A stretch of DNA of 64,000 nucleotides from Acanthornis magna. Lineage: Eukaryota > Chordata > Aves > Passeriformes > Acanthizidae. The stretch is from assembly GCA_036785705.1 (NCBI GenBank), contig JAWUZG010000159.1, positions 2,356,001 to 2,420,000 on the forward strand, in the 5' to 3' direction. The position numbers were made by a program, and so were the translations under genes. The notes beneath the pieces were generated by a model. That model saw nothing but the letters and a program-made list of their open reading frames with translations. It had not been told where the DNA came from and searched no databases. Shown piece by piece: positions 26,301 to 41,300 of the stretch (position 1 is the stretch's first letter; each line of letters begins with the position of its first letter).

Positions 26301-29300
26301 AAGCCCTGTCCAACCTGGCCTTGGACACTGACAGGGATGGGGCAGCCACAGCTTCTCTGGGAATCTGTGCCAGGGCCTCAGGACCCTCACAGGGAAGAAT
26401 TTTATATCTGATCTAAATCTGATCTTTCAGCTTAAAAACATCCCTCCTCGTCCTATCGTGAACATGCTCGGGAGCTGGGCTGGTTATACTCACTCTGAAT
26501 CATCCTCTCACAAGCCTGGCTAACGAGCTGGTAAATTGTGGCCAAGGACTGTGGTTCCCCCTAAAATGAAGCATTTTTTTTTTTAAATTAAGAAAAAAAG
26601 GAAGTATTAATATCTTTTAGAAAGGATCGATATTATAATGCATGATAGCTTTCAGCCCATTCATTTTCTCAGCTTGAGTTTCAGAGATATTAATTACTGT
26701 GAAATGCAGTTCTATTTATTTATCACGAAGCTCTGAAACCAGAAAATTGAAATTGGAAACATCAATAATTGCTTTTCTCATGCACTTCAAAAAGCCCAGA
26801 CCGAATCTAAATAATTACCAAAAATGGGAGAGCAAATTTCACCCTCAAATTTTATCAGAAAAGATGCTAAGTCTATAACTCAGTGTTCTGTGATATGTAA
26901 AACATTTAGTATGATCAGATATTACAACATCCTATCTTTGACTCCATCTTCTATGAATATTGATTATTACTCTATTTTGAATAAATCATATATGAGGGGC
27001 CCTCTAGAAAGTTTTAGTAAAGTAGGGAAAAGTGATAAAAATGCAAAAACCTGCTTGAAAATAAACAGTGACTGTGAAAATTCATACCTAATGCACGTAC
27101 TTCCAGAACTGTTTATAAAACACATATGTCTGGCTGGATCACAGTGCAGACAATCCAGGCTTTAAAAACTGCTCTGCATAACACCCAAGGGAGGGGAAAA
27201 TGGAAAGTTCCAATGTCAAAAGAAGTGTAGAAGAGGAAAAGGTGGTGGGATTGAAAGGAGAATGCTGTTAAAAATTATAATACTGAGGCATTAACTTGAG
27301 ACGAAAGCACCTCATCCCTGTCTGAAGACAAATCTGCATAAGTCAGGCTTAGCAATGACTCCTAGAAAGACACAGCATTTTGATTCAACCAGAAGTCAGG
27401 ACGAGAAAAACTTGAAAAACTTCTTTTCCCAACAAAATAACCTCCCCAGGCAGTGTGGGTGTCCTGACTGCCAAGGCTCTGTGCTGGGGCACGGACAATG
27501 ATTATTACAAATGAGTGCCCTTTTGCAGCACATTAAACCACAACAAAGTGGAGCCAAGTGGGTTTGGTTTTTCCCTTCTCAGCAAAGAATGGATTTGCAT
27601 TTGACATTTCTGCTTCATTACTACAAGGGATAGTAAGGAACTGTGGGATTATTGATATCCCACCAGCCCAGCCCGTGCAGGTGAAAGGAAAGGCAACAAA
27701 CAATAGGTACAGCCAACACTGGAGAGGTTTGGCTGATATTTGTAAGCAAAGGTTGCAAACCAGGTTACCACATCCACTCTTTTGAGTGTAGGATGAACTG
27801 ACAGTGTCACCTGGCACCTGAAAAACTCACCTTCTCTCCTCTTTCTCCTTTGGGACCTGGCAACCCCTATAGGAAAAAAAAATAAATAAGTCTAAGGAAA
27901 GGAAGAAGAGAAAACAAGCAAAGAAATTCAGTGGGGATGTGGGTTAGTGGGACATGGAGCACAAAGTTCGTTTCTCACACTCTCTTTGTTTCCTTGACCT
28001 CATGGCAGTGATCATGAGATCATAAGATCACAAACATTCACAGGAACATTTTGTTTTTAAAGAGAAAGAATAATGAATCAATAACTGGAGCAGTGGCATA
28101 AGCACCATCAATAGGGATGCAGAAATTTCTCAGATGAAATCTTAGAAGAGATTTCCCAACTGGGCAGGTGGTTTTTAACATCTGAGGAGAAGAAATACCT
28201 GTGATATTTAGATCTGTGGTGGCACCTACAAGCCCAGTGCTGGCTGCTCCAGCTCAGGAGTGACTCTCTTGCTTTATTCTAGAATCTCACACCAGAAATT
28301 CGTTTGGATGTTGGATTTTGTGTAGCAGGTGAATCTACAGAGGGCAAAGTGCGGTGGGATTTGTTGAATGCTTTATCAACAGATTAGTAAGGCTTTGAAT
28401 ACCCAGACATTGCCTTAAGAAGGATGAGTGTGAATTTAAACCGCTCTTCACACTCTGAGGCAGAGCTGCTGTGGGAACAGCTTGTTTCCATTCAATTATT
28501 CCATGTCTTAGCCTTCCTTGAGACCCAAAAGCAGAAACTCACTGTTGGCCCAACATCACCCGGAGGTCCCTTCTCGCCGCTGCTGCCTCGGGTGCCTGTC
28601 GCTCCTTGGAAACCCTGCAGACAGTATAGATTAAAAATCCAGTTATTTCCTAGCTTCTTTTTCTGTTCAAGGGCTCCAGGGGCACCAGCAGTGGGAGTTT
28701 AGAGGGCTCAAGCAAGGGAACAGTAGCCTTAAGTTTCCTGTCCAGCCACAAGCTCTCTGTTAAAAGCACATCGAGGGTGAGTCATGTTCACATCATTTCC
28801 CATTACCGTCTCAATTATGGCCAAGCCAGCAAAGCTGAGTTTTACCAACAAACTGCAATGTAGTTTATACCCTACAGGCTTTTGATCCTTCATTATATAT
28901 TCAGATTTAGATATAGCCTAGAGCACAATGTTTTTCTTCATTCTCCCAATACCATATGGTTGTTTTCTTTTTCCTTTAAAACCAGTGCTGGCCTCTAATA
29001 CTTCAGAGCATTAACAGCAGTGCAGAGAGTGGGAAGTGCCTTTTATGGTCATCTCCTCTTTGTGAAGTTTCTGTGCCTTTTGGAGCCATAAAGGGAAAAA
29101 AATTAACCAAAAACAACCAGCAGAAATAATTTGGTTTAGAATTTCCCAGCCATTGCATTGAAACTCAGTAGATACTAGCAACTTTTCTGAACAGGGAAAA
29201 TGAGAAAAGTTTTCAAGGCAGCACAACAGTTTTCAGAGCCTGCTCTGAAGGTGACAGTGCTTTCCTCATATTTAAAAAGCTGAGGTTCAGCCCTGCCAGC

Positions 29301-32300
29301 TCCACATCTTCCCAGGATGAACAAGTCAAAGTTATGAGCTGAATTTAACCTTGGCTCCCATAAATAACTTAGCACAACGACTGCCAAATTCCTCACAATT
29401 CAGCGGTGAGACTCAGCTGTGAGATTCAGCTGTGAGAATCAGTAACTTATCAGGTCCACCATCCATCATCTAAACCCCAATTTGGTTCAATTTCCCACGT
29501 AAAATGGAAGTGTTCCTGTGGTGCCTTCCAATTAGCAGCTGCAAATCAACAGATCTTAAGGTTCTGCTACCCTGGGCACGGCAGAGTGCAAATACACCCA
29601 TCTCCATCCAGCCCTGGCAGCAGATCCTGGCAGTGATGTGGGGGGAAACCTTCCACAGTGCCTGCATCCTCCAGCTCCTGCTGATTTCAGTCTAACGAGC
29701 CCAATCGCCTCCACCGCCACCAACACTTGGAAAACAGAAGTGTCAGGAAAGTGAAAACAGCAAAACAAGAATCTCCTCGCTGGGATGAATCTTACTCAGG
29801 GCTTGCCAGAAGAAGCCAGAAGAAGGATTTTTTTCTTCCACTGAGAGCGGCAGGGGAATGGGCTCCTGCACAATGTGCCACGTGCTCCCCATGGTACCCC
29901 AAGGAGAGGGTTTGCCCTGACACTTCCAGGTGAAACCACAAAACGCTGCTGAGGAACAGATTTTGGTGTGAATCACTCACAGGGAGTACTCACCCTTGGT
30001 CCAGGAGGTCCTGGAGGCCCAGCTGTGCCTTCTAGTCCCCTCACCCCCTGCAAACCAAATCCAGTCATTTACTCATGAGAGGATTCCAAGAGACCTCATC
30101 AGCAGTGAGATGCTTTTCCATGTGCTTTTTTTAACAAGAACTTGCTAAGAATGGGTGAAAAAGCATCTGTTGAGCAGCAAGAAGGGTGGTACCTGCTCAA
30201 ATTTGGCCCAACATGGAATGATCACATTTTTTTCCCCAATCCCTCTGGCTTTGTTAAAAGACCATTCACTTCTGCACTGAGTGCATTGGGATGTTCTGCG
30301 TCTCTGCTGGGACACAGCAGATTTTTGGCACCCACGCAGAAAACCTCAGGGGTGAGGAGTTTTACCTTTGCACCTTGAAGTCCATCCCTGCCCGGAGCTC
30401 CCTGCACACCAGGAATTCCCTGTAAATCAGAATGTCTGGGTAATGTCAGCATCTGATTATCATTGCCCTAATTAATCTTTTAACAGGAGATGGAAGAAAA
30501 AGTGAAAGAAGAAATAGAGTTACTCATTAAACAGAGCAAAGACTGTAATTCCAGCTTTAATTCCATCATATCTAGCTTTCAGAGAGGTCTAGCTTTCTTA
30601 CATCAGGTGGCTCAGTTTCCCCTGGGAAAGTGATGACATTCCAAAATGACAGACAGTTCCCAAGCAGACAACAGCAACAACTTTCCAGACTTACTTAAAG
30701 TTGTTACTCAGAAAAAAAGGACAAACCCTTAGGACAAGTTGAAGGAAAATGATGTTCACCATTACCTGCATGCCAGGGATTCCGGTGTCTCCTTTCTCTC
30801 CTTTAATTCCTGGTGGCCCCTTGGGTTAAAACAGAAACACACAGTCGGGCATGTGGCAGAACCCTTTGAGGCAAACAGCTGCTCCACATCCATGTCCCAG
30901 GTTGTTCCTGCTCCCTGCAGTGTTCCAGGGTAATTCACAGCCACAGCATGTGCACAGGGATTCTGCCATCCCAGACATGCAGCAGCCCTTGCCACTACTC
31001 CCTGCCAAGCAGTGATGATCACTGGAAAGAAAAATGCCTGAATATTCATAGAATATCCTGAGTTGGAAGGGACCCCACTGGGCTGCTTTCAATAAAAGCC
31101 CATTAAGGAAAGTCTGGACAAAAGCGAGCTTTGGCCAGAATGATTAAATGCAGGGCCTCGTCAGCATAAAAAACATTGATTGTCATCTCTCCCTCTGCAG
31201 CTGTTCAGCTGTTAGTGAGGGTGATGGAAATACATAAATCGCAGTATTGAGACCCATTTCTGAGGCAGGTTCTAACTGCAAAGTGCAAGGGGCAAAAAAA
31301 GGGCAATGGAATAGGTCACATACCACAGGACCCTGAACCGTGATTCCCTGGGAACCTGGAGAGCCTTGCTGGCCGCTGGGACCCGCTGGTCCTACTTGTC
31401 CAGGTGGGCCTGGCTCACCCTAAAATCCAAGGCAAGGAAACAGTCATAAGGAAAGTGTCTGGTGCTTGCTGTCCTCGTGGGCTGCACTGCACAGCCTGGG
31501 TCAGCATGAACCATACACAGCATTCGGGATGGAATTGGGGCACTGACAGCATCTCCAGCAACCTCAGCTGCCTCTGTATTTTAGCCCTAAGGTTTTGGTC
31601 CATCTTTCATGGGAGCAGACGGCAAAATTGCAGAGACCGTTTTGCAGAGCACAATTCCCCTTCCCAGGCAGTTATTCCTGCTATTCAAGGCAGTCAGGGA
31701 GCAAAAGGAAAAGTTCCTTAGCCCATTGCTGCGATCTGTACCCATTCCCATTGCTTCCCTCACATCTTTCCCCTGTAGCCATGCTGCTTTCCCAGATGCC
31801 ATCCCAAAGAAGGGACCAGTGGGCTGCTCTGGCTCAACCCCCAGGGCTGGGGGATTCAGAGCCAGCCCTTCCTCATGTTCACCTCAGGCTGTGGCTCTGC
31901 AGGTCTGGAGGTTTGACAGCAGAAAAAGTACAGCACAAAGCCTGACCCTGTCCCAGCAGAGCTCTCAGAGGACATTGCTGACCATTAATTAATTCAGCAC
32001 AATCAGGCTCATCATCTCAATTTCCAAAGCCCAACTGAGCATTTAATTAATAATAAGCAATCCCATCCTCATCGATGTGTCATTAAAACTCCGTTTGGGC
32101 TCAGCTTGGTGCAATGAGGTATTCCCCAGCCTAAGGACTCACCTTGGGTCCCGGCTCCCCCTGCTCCCCTTGAGGTCCTCTCCTCCCAGGGCTGCCCTGC
32201 CAGTGGGACACAAAAACATCATCATTTTTATTGCTCTGTAACCAGGAGCCTGGGGCCAGGACTTTGTGCACTTCACTGCCCCACAGAGCTCGCTCTAAAT

Positions 32301-35300
32301 AGAATACAAAGAAAATTAATCAAGTTATCCAGGAAATGTGGAAAAGGGAGGAAAAAAAGAACAGCATAGCCCCTCCACGACCAGCACTGGGAACATAGCA
32401 CTTACTCCCAGCAGGGAGAGATGAAGTTTCAGCCTGTTTAACCTCCCTCCATGTCCTCAGTGAATCCATGCTGAGACAATGTCACATATAGACATGGGAA
32501 CACACTTGAGAAGGCAGAGAAGGGCTGCTCACACCTACAGCCTCTGCCTCTACCTAATTCTGGGTGGGGAGAAGAGACCAACCCTCTGGCATGATCTCAT
32601 ATCGTGTGAATTTTCCACATCCTAATCTGAACATTGCTATTCTTGAATCCTAAAAAAAACCAGTGGATTTGAATTGAGAAGCACAGGCAGGGAACTTTGG
32701 GAAAGGTTCTTTCAGAAGTGCCCAAAAACTCATTTCAGAAGTCAGCTGGATCTGGTCAGAAGCACTCATTAAGGACAGTGACAAATACAAGGTGGGACAT
32801 GTCTTCCTAACTGGAGCTTTAAAAATAGCAGTGAGTGCTGCTGTAACTGCAGCAAATTACCAAGGGTTCAGTGGTGTGAGGAGAAGGTTATGTGTCAAAA
32901 CCCGATTTCCTCTAATGCTTTGAAGAGTCCTGCTCTTTAAGGAGTTGTCTGTGGAGATGCTTAAACCACAGGGCAACGCAAGCTGGTAATTATACACTTA
33001 GGATATTGGAGCAAACTGTGACAGTGGAGTGTGCTGTTAATTAAACTTCCACCGGAATGAGCAAGTAATTACTCTGCAATGAGGCACTTTCCTTGCACGC
33101 AACTGAGCTCACAGCTAAACCACGGTCAATGCAGGAGCTGATCCGAGGCATTTTCACTTGAAAAAAGAGGCAAAGGTTTCCATAATGGTTTATCCAAGAG
33201 AAAAGCACCTGGAGTGGTTGAACTGAGGTGCTCTGGACAGGCTGTCTGTCAGGTTTCAGCTCGTTTGTGCAAATAAAATGTTTTTACCCAATTTTTCATA
33301 AAGCAAAATTTTTTATAACCACTTCCTAGTATTTAACAGGAATATTTTCTCCTGTCATTTAAGCCCACAATGGCTTTTCTGCATCCATAATGGATAGGGC
33401 AGAATTTATGCCCTTTTTCCTGAGCATTCTGCATATGTAATGACTGTTTTCTCTTCCCCCTCATTTCTTCAGGGTTTTCTTGCAAGTGACATTCACTGAA
33501 CAGAAAGAGAGCTTTGGGGACAGCCAGGATTGCAAAGTCTCCCCTTTCTCTTTACACTGTCCACCCACACAGACACTTACAAGACTCCAATTTAACACAG
33601 GATCCAGATAGGAAGATTTTTTTTTTTTTTTGGTGAGTTGTTTTTTTCTTTAAATTTACAGAGAGTTTCAGAGGCTCCAGTCCATGAAATCTCTGCAGAC
33701 ACTGAGGGTGACCCGTCCTCCTCTCCTAAGAGGATTAATGTGGTACCAAGAGCTGCTCAGCCTGTTCCCAGCTGCAGCTGTTGCACTGCCAAACTCTCCA
33801 TCTCCCCATTCCATCACCATCCAAAATCCAAAGGGAAACTCTCAGCCTTGCCCTGGAAAAGCTCCTCGAGCTAAGATGAGAGGAAATGGCCTCAAGTTGC
33901 ACCAGGGGAGCTCTAGATTAGATATGAGGATAAAATTTCACCGCCAAAAGGGCTGTCAGCCCTGGCACAGGCTGCACAGAGCAGGGCTGGAGTCACCATC
34001 CCTGCAGGGATTTAAAAGGAGTAGATGTGGCACTTGGGGACATGGTTTAGTGCTGGCCTTGGCAGCTCTGATTCATGGGTGGACTCAATGATCTTTAGGA
34101 TTTTTTCCAGCCTGAACGATTCTGTGTTTCTAGAACCTCAGGGAGCCCCAGGGGTGTTATCCACATGCCCAACATGCCCCAAAAAATGAAGCAACAGCAG
34201 CACATGAGGCACACAGGGTGGGAGGGGGAACTCACAGGGGGCCCTGGGGGTCCTGGCAAGCCTGGGCGCCCAGAAATGCAAGAACAGGCAGGAGCCAAGG
34301 TAGGGCAGGTGTCCTCATCCCTCTGAAACGAAATCAAGCCAAAAACAGTCATGAGCAGCTGCACAGCAAGAGCAGGCTGGATCACAAGTAAAACACTCAG
34401 TGTTTCAAAATGCAGTCTTTTGCTTGAAGAAAAGCAGATATTTTTTTTTTCCTACTCCGCTGAGAGATTTTTGTGAGCAATTGAGTGCTTTATTTTTTCT
34501 GTTGAATAACAAATTTGGACCAAAAAAAAAAAAATGAACCAGCCCTGCCTGCAATGTGCAAAACACATATTGGAAGATAATTTTAAGATAATTTTCTCCT
34601 TGCTACATATTTATACACCCCACATAGCAGCTCTGTGTGTTGAGAAGAGAAAGGAAGAGTGGGGGATGTTGTGCCTCAGGGCTGAGATGGCAGCAGAGCT
34701 GTAGGACTGTCAGGGCTCCTGGATGAGGTCATGACAGGAGAAACATGCATTGCACCAGGATTTGAAGTTTCCATTCTTTTTCAAGCAAACATAGTTTTGT
34801 TTATTTTGCCAAGAAGCACACTGATGTTATTCCCAAGAGAAAAGGAGAAAAAAATGCTTTCCCTCTTGAGTCTATCAAAATCATTTGCAGTGGCACTTGA
34901 GTGCCATGGACGCGTCCCATCCTCCCCAGATTCCTGTCAGAGAGCAGAGTGGTGGCCCTCGTCTTACCAGTGCAGGGAGGTCACAGCATCTGTCCTGCTC
35001 TGCCCCTACACTGCTGCACAGGATCTGCAGAGACTGCAGCTGGAACTGGGGGAAAAAAGAGAGTTTGATAAGAAAGAAGCATTGGCTCCCACCAGCCATC
35101 ACCAAATCTTACGAAGCTCAAATGATAAAAGTAATCTTCAATGACGATTTGACAGGACTCTTCTAGGTGATCCCAATTATAATTATGCCCCAAAAATGCC
35201 ACAACATGAAAACTACCCCCAGATAGTGTTCCACAAGCCCTGAGGTCTCTGCTCGCTAAGCAAGCCAAAAAAGGAGCTTCACACCAGCAAAGCCAAGTCT

Positions 35301-38300
35301 CCAATTTACTCACAGCCCCACAATAGCAGCAGGTTCTCCACTAATTGGGCTTCAGCACCAGCAAAATGTGAAAGCAAACTTTGATTTGCTCCCCTTGGGG
35401 GCATGGGGAGAAGAGGAAATGTGGCAGCAACATCTCCCCGGGCAGAGTGATCCCCTCCCCAGAAACCCAAACCTCTCTCCCACTGCCTCCCTCACAGCAG
35501 CCCCATCTTCCCTCTCTGATTAACACAAGAGCGCACACTGCACAAAGCCAAACAAAATAATGAGGCAGAGATCAATTTTTCTTTCCTTGACACCATTTCT
35601 CATCTCTTTTTTTTTTTTTTTTTCCTTTCACTCCATGCATTTAAAAAGGAGCGAGCTGCACAGCCCAGGGAGGGTGATAGGCAGCACAGGGATACAGATG
35701 AGCCCTGTAGATCAAGCAGCATTTAAAGATTGCTTAAATTAAATAAGGTTCCATGATAACCAATAATGAGGCACTCTGTCTTCTCAAGGGCAGCAGAGCT
35801 GTGGAAGATGTGAAATGTTGCAGTGCTTGAAAGGCAATGGGAGCAGGGGCAGCACAAGGCTGTTCATTATTTGGCCAGACCTGCCTAGCTAAGGTGGGAG
35901 CAGGGAGAATTTGGGAGGGATGAGGAAAGCACAGATTCCTGCCTTGATGGCCACGGGCTTGGGATCGAATCGCCACAGAATTTATTTAGGAAATAAGTAA
36001 ATAGTGACTGAATAGTCTGTCCCCTGGTTTGTTACACAGCAGGCTACAAATCTTAGAGGAAATTCCACTTTTTTTTTTCCTGGTGTATCCCAGATCTCTG
36101 CCTCTCAGTTTGCAACTGGGGATGCACATGGGATAAACTGTTTTTATTGTGCTGCTTTGAGGCAAGGGGAGTTATAAATTAGCCCATGAGCCATCTTCCC
36201 TTGGGCTTCTAGATCTAAAAGCAGAGCCAAGGAGCAAGATCATCATACCAGTGGTGAATGATTTCATACAGCCCCATGAGAACCTCGTGAGTGATGAACT
36301 TCTGCACATAATTAATGCTCCTGTTTTGGGGAGTAAGAATGAAATGGACTTTCAGGAGAAGGGTGTTATTGCTCTGAGGACTGTGCACAGGGCAGGACAC
36401 CGAGTCCACACATTCCCTTTTCCTGTCCCCTTGCACTGTGTGAGGCAGCGAGGACACACCTGCAGGCTGCACACACAGTTTGGGTTGGGGTTTGCTCCCC
36501 AGAAGCAGCTGATAAAGAGCCTCTCTTCAATCTCTTTTGGAGATTATTTCCCCCTCATTTGCACGCAGGTAGACAAGTCCAAACACACTGGAGGCTGAGG
36601 CACATCCAGCCCTGCTTCCTTCAGCCCCCAGCATTTCCCAACGTCGCTCCGTGTGGGCTGATGTGCACAACTTTCCTTGCAGAAGAAATTCCCAAATCCT
36701 CCTGTCTGCTTCAGCATCTCAGAGCAGGAGCTGTGCCTCCCCAGCCCCAGGGGCTGCAGGCAGCAGAAGTTCCCTCTGGGACACGCTCAGGCTGCCACCC
36801 CCATCACAGTCCCCGCACCAAGACAGGAGGTGATGCCTAAGGATTTTAGCTTCTACATTTTTCATGGATCTGTAGCCCTGTAATTCCTTTTAGGGTATAG
36901 CTCTGGACCCCATACAGGGTGCTAAGATGCTGTTCTCTCATTTCTAGATAAAAAAATTCATCCCTAAGCTCAAAATTCAAGGACACCTCACTGTCTCAGG
37001 TGCCAAGATATGCAAACAATAGTGAATTGGGGGGAAGCAAACTTGGAGTAATTGACTTCATCACCTGAAGCTGTAATTGGAGGATTAACTGCCGATATGC
37101 AAATGGAAGAACTTATAAAATATGAAAAACTCGTGACCCATCATCCATTTTGGGTGTAGCCGCTCGAGTGGGCTTTGTCTGCCCTAAATGCACCTTGAAG
37201 GCCCTTCCATATATTTAACTGCTCTTATAAATTTACCTTTTTTAATTTAAATTCTCTCAACTTCATCTTGCCTCTTTTAGGTAAGCCCGACAGAGGGACG
37301 AAACCCCTCTCCCTGTGCTGGGAAAGCTCATTAAAATCCCGGGGATCAGCGGGATCAGCACACAGCTGTGCATCACAGTGTGTTGGAGGCACTCAGACGA
37401 GGCTGCTGTGACATGGCACTCCTGTCCCTGTGCCCAGCAGCCCCAGCAGCACACCCCACACTCACCGGCACGGAGCCGCTCCGGGGCCCTCTGGTCCTGG
37501 TCACTTTTCCCAGCATGATGAAGCCAGCGCTGGAGATGCTGCCCAGGGTGCTGATGGGTTTCTCTGCTATTTTCTTGCAGTCCACGTAGAGTTTGACCTT
37601 GAAGTGGCTCACGGCCACGTGCACCTGGGCAGAGGTGGGGAAAGGGGTGTTGGGGCTCTGTGGAGGATGAGGGAGAATCCTCCTGACAGTAACGCCTTCT
37701 GTCCCATTCCCAGCCTGCTGCTGGCACTGGTGGGGGGTTTTTAATGAGGGACTGAGTAGAGGGGGCTCAGGAATAAGTTTTAGTATGTGTTTTCCCTCGT
37801 TGATCCCCACCCCTCTTCTTGGGAGAAGCCTTTCTGGAGCTGAACAATGAATCTGCCCACAGATACCCACGGAAAGAGCTCATTGCTCATTTGGGGGCAA
37901 TGCCTTTGTTATGAGGACAGAGGTAGGAAAAAACCCCACCCTATTATGGGGGATAAAGTGGATTTCTCACAAAGCTGGATTTTCTTTTCCTTTCATCCAG
38001 AATTAAATGGTTACCAAAATTCTAAACTCTAAAAAAAATTATTTTTCTATTTTCCCTGATTACTAAAACTGAAAAAGCACCTCAAGTTTGGAGTGTCTGG
38101 GGGAAAAGGGAAGTATATAACGCGGAAATTATATTTTGATCATGAGATCCACCTAAATTCTTTGAATTATAAATTTCAGCATATCAAAGGGGTTGGCCAC
38201 TTCCCAGGCAATCGGGATGCAAAGCATTTGGATAATCACTCCTCACTTTGAACAACACACAGAACACTCCCAGAGTAGAGGGAGATCATGAGCCACATTT

Positions 38301-41300
38301 CTCCCTCTCTTGATAAGGACCTTATGAAAGCTCCCATAGAATATCTTCTTCACTTCCTGCTGGTCAAAGGAGACTTCCTGTAAGTCAGCCTTGTAGTCAT
38401 GATTGAAATAGGTCAAGGATTTCTTACTGGCTACAGGGAAAATAGGACAAATAACATCTTAGAGTTAAAAGAGAAATTGATTTCACACACATATAAAATA
38501 GTGAATAATTAGGCTTAAACATGGTGGGAGATTTCCCATGTTATCAATAAATACTTCTAAACAATGGGAAAACATACGTAAAAATAAAGAATATGTTACA
38601 AGTAGAACAAAAATGAAAAACTGCACTGGGCAAGGTTTTAAATGCAAGGCTGGCAGCCGCAACAAAGCTTCTCGAGGAACAGCTGCTGAGTAAGGAAACC
38701 ATTAAAACCTTCCAAGCGAGCTCTGCTGCTTGCAAAACACATGGAAACACCCAAATTTAATGTATTGAACAGGAAAACTCACGGTCAAGGTTAACACCCA
38801 GCAGGGGCTGGAAGTCCTCGTCCGTGACCTGCCACACGGCAAAGGGCTCCTTGGGGGTGTCGGGCAGGAGACGCAGGAGGATGAGGATGGTGTGCTCGGG
38901 GGGGATGGCAAACAGGTGGACATCGCTGAAACGACACAAACCAAGGCGAAATCAGGGATTTAAATCAACAGGAACATCCTGCAGCCTCATCCAGTGTGGT
39001 TCCTGGGCAGGGGGCCTGGAGAAGCTTCGCTCCCAGGAGCTGATTGTGGTAAATGTGCAGAAAGAGCCTGGAGCCTCTCAGGCTGCTGAAGTCTGTGCTG
39101 AGTGGTGAGCTCTCCTGGGCCTTCCCTCGTGCCTGGAAGATGCTCAGGTGGAGCAGTTGGTGTCAATCCATCACTGCCAGAGCCACCTCAGGGAATGCCA
39201 AGCCACAGCGAGTGCAGCCTTGATGCTTTTCAGAAGAGAGCCCAGTGGAGGCTTACAAAATATCCCTGCCAGGTCCCAAAACACTCCCCCAGGACTCCTC
39301 AAGAAGGTGGAATGGTTGCCATATATCATAGGGTAAACCTTTAAACCTTGGCAGAAAACTCTTGGCTTAGGGACATGGTTTAGTGGCAGACCTGGCAGCA
39401 TTAGCTTAATGGTTGGACTCGGTGATTCTTCCAACCTTAATGATTGTATTATTCTGAATCAGCGTAAATGCCCTTCAGGGATAAGCACTGAGCCCACAGA
39501 AAAGCCCCCTCTGTGCCCCCACACCGCAGCTGCAGGATTTAGGCTCAGCAGCAGTGAGAGGATACAAGGCAATGAGGGAAGGTCAAATTGGTTATGCCTG
39601 GAACACGCCTGTAATCTGAAACAGGACACATTGGCACGGGCATAAACACAACCCAGCGAGCATCTTTTCAGGACTGATTCATAAATAATACAAGATTTTC
39701 CTTTCTCTCTCTCTTTCTGAAGGGGTAGTGTCCTTGGAAAGACATCTATAAGAGCTGAACAAAAGGATTTGCCCATCATTTTCTGAGTATTTGGACCAAA
39801 GGGTTCTCTGAATCTCCCCCACTCTGTTTACTCTAAGAAGCTTTGCTTCTTTAACTAAGATTAAGCAGAGTCAGTGGCTCAGTAATTAGGCTTTAAACAA
39901 AGTAGCAATGAATGTCAGGAGTCAGATCGCTCCTGATTCATAATCATAAAAGAGGAATGAGGTCACGGGAGCTGCCTGGCTCGCTTGGGACCCTGTGGAG
40001 AAGCTTCATATGCAATGGAATGAGGTCAAGTCACAACTCAGAGCCAGGGGTTATTCCCTCTCATCAATGCAGCCCAGGCTGCAGAGAGAAGCTACAAGAG
40101 TAATATTTTCTAAAGCAAAGATCTCTCTCCAGACCAGAGGTGTTTGGGGGAAGGGATGGAAGATGAAAATGTGACCTCAAGCTGCCATCACTGAAGTGTA
40201 GGTGGCTGTGGACAGAATGCCTAAAGAATGCTGCCGTGTCCATACGTGACACAGTCCTGATGTCCATTACGGCAACTAAAAAGCTGGGAAAAAAGTGATT
40301 TTGTAGAAACCAAAAACAGCACTGTGAAAATGTTTGGCTGTACAAAAGTTATAATAAATACTACTGTGTCCCCTTAATTTCTACATGACAACTCATCTTG
40401 AGGAAAGTCATTAAATAAAAGAGGTTTATTTATTAATACATTAAGTAAAAACCCTCTGGCATCTTTTTCAATCTACCAACGGTTTGATTTAGCTCATCAT
40501 TTTTGCCATTTCATTTGGAAGTTGCCAGCGGGGCTGCATCACTCCTCCCCAAAACCATGACCTTCCTTCACATTGTGCACGGCGTGAGACTGAGGATGAG
40601 GATGGCAAGAGCCCCAGCTCTGCTCCCACCTGGTTCTCTGGGTGAGCTGAATGTCTCTGAACAGTGTGAAGGTGCGCGAACCACTGAATACAAAGGGCTC
40701 CATGGCCACGCCTTTAATGGAGGAATATTCCTTCTCTACCAAGCCAAAAACCTCCATCATATCAAATCCTGGAACAAAGGAAAACAGAAAAATCAGGGAT
40801 TAGGCAAGAGTGCAAAAGAAGTGTGTTTGAAGAGCAGGAGGAATTAGCACAGTGCAGGAAATAGGAGAAAATGCCTTAGCAAGACATGAGCTCAAGTGTA
40901 CCCCACAAGTGGCAGCCAGGGAAAATAAATTTGTGTCTGCACCCTCTGTGCACATTTGTTGTAATCTCTTCCTCTTGGAGGAGAGTGGACTAAAGATGGA
41001 GACTTTCACGATTGTGTTTTCAAATCTTCAGAATGAAAAACGAATGAGAAAGATGTTGCTCCCACAATTTCTCCTTTTCAACTACACGCAAAGTATTATC
41101 TTCAAAAGGCGTAGAATCAGTCCAGTAATTGCCAGCAGGGAGAGAAAATGATTTCTACTCTGAAATGCCTTATATGTAAGAGCCAGAAAAAAACAGGGAA
41201 AAAACTTTAAAATATGCACATTTCCATTTCTCTCTATTTTCCGGAGACACGCAGGGGTGACCTGCCTTGTGTGGGCTACAGAGATTCTCCTCTGACACTC

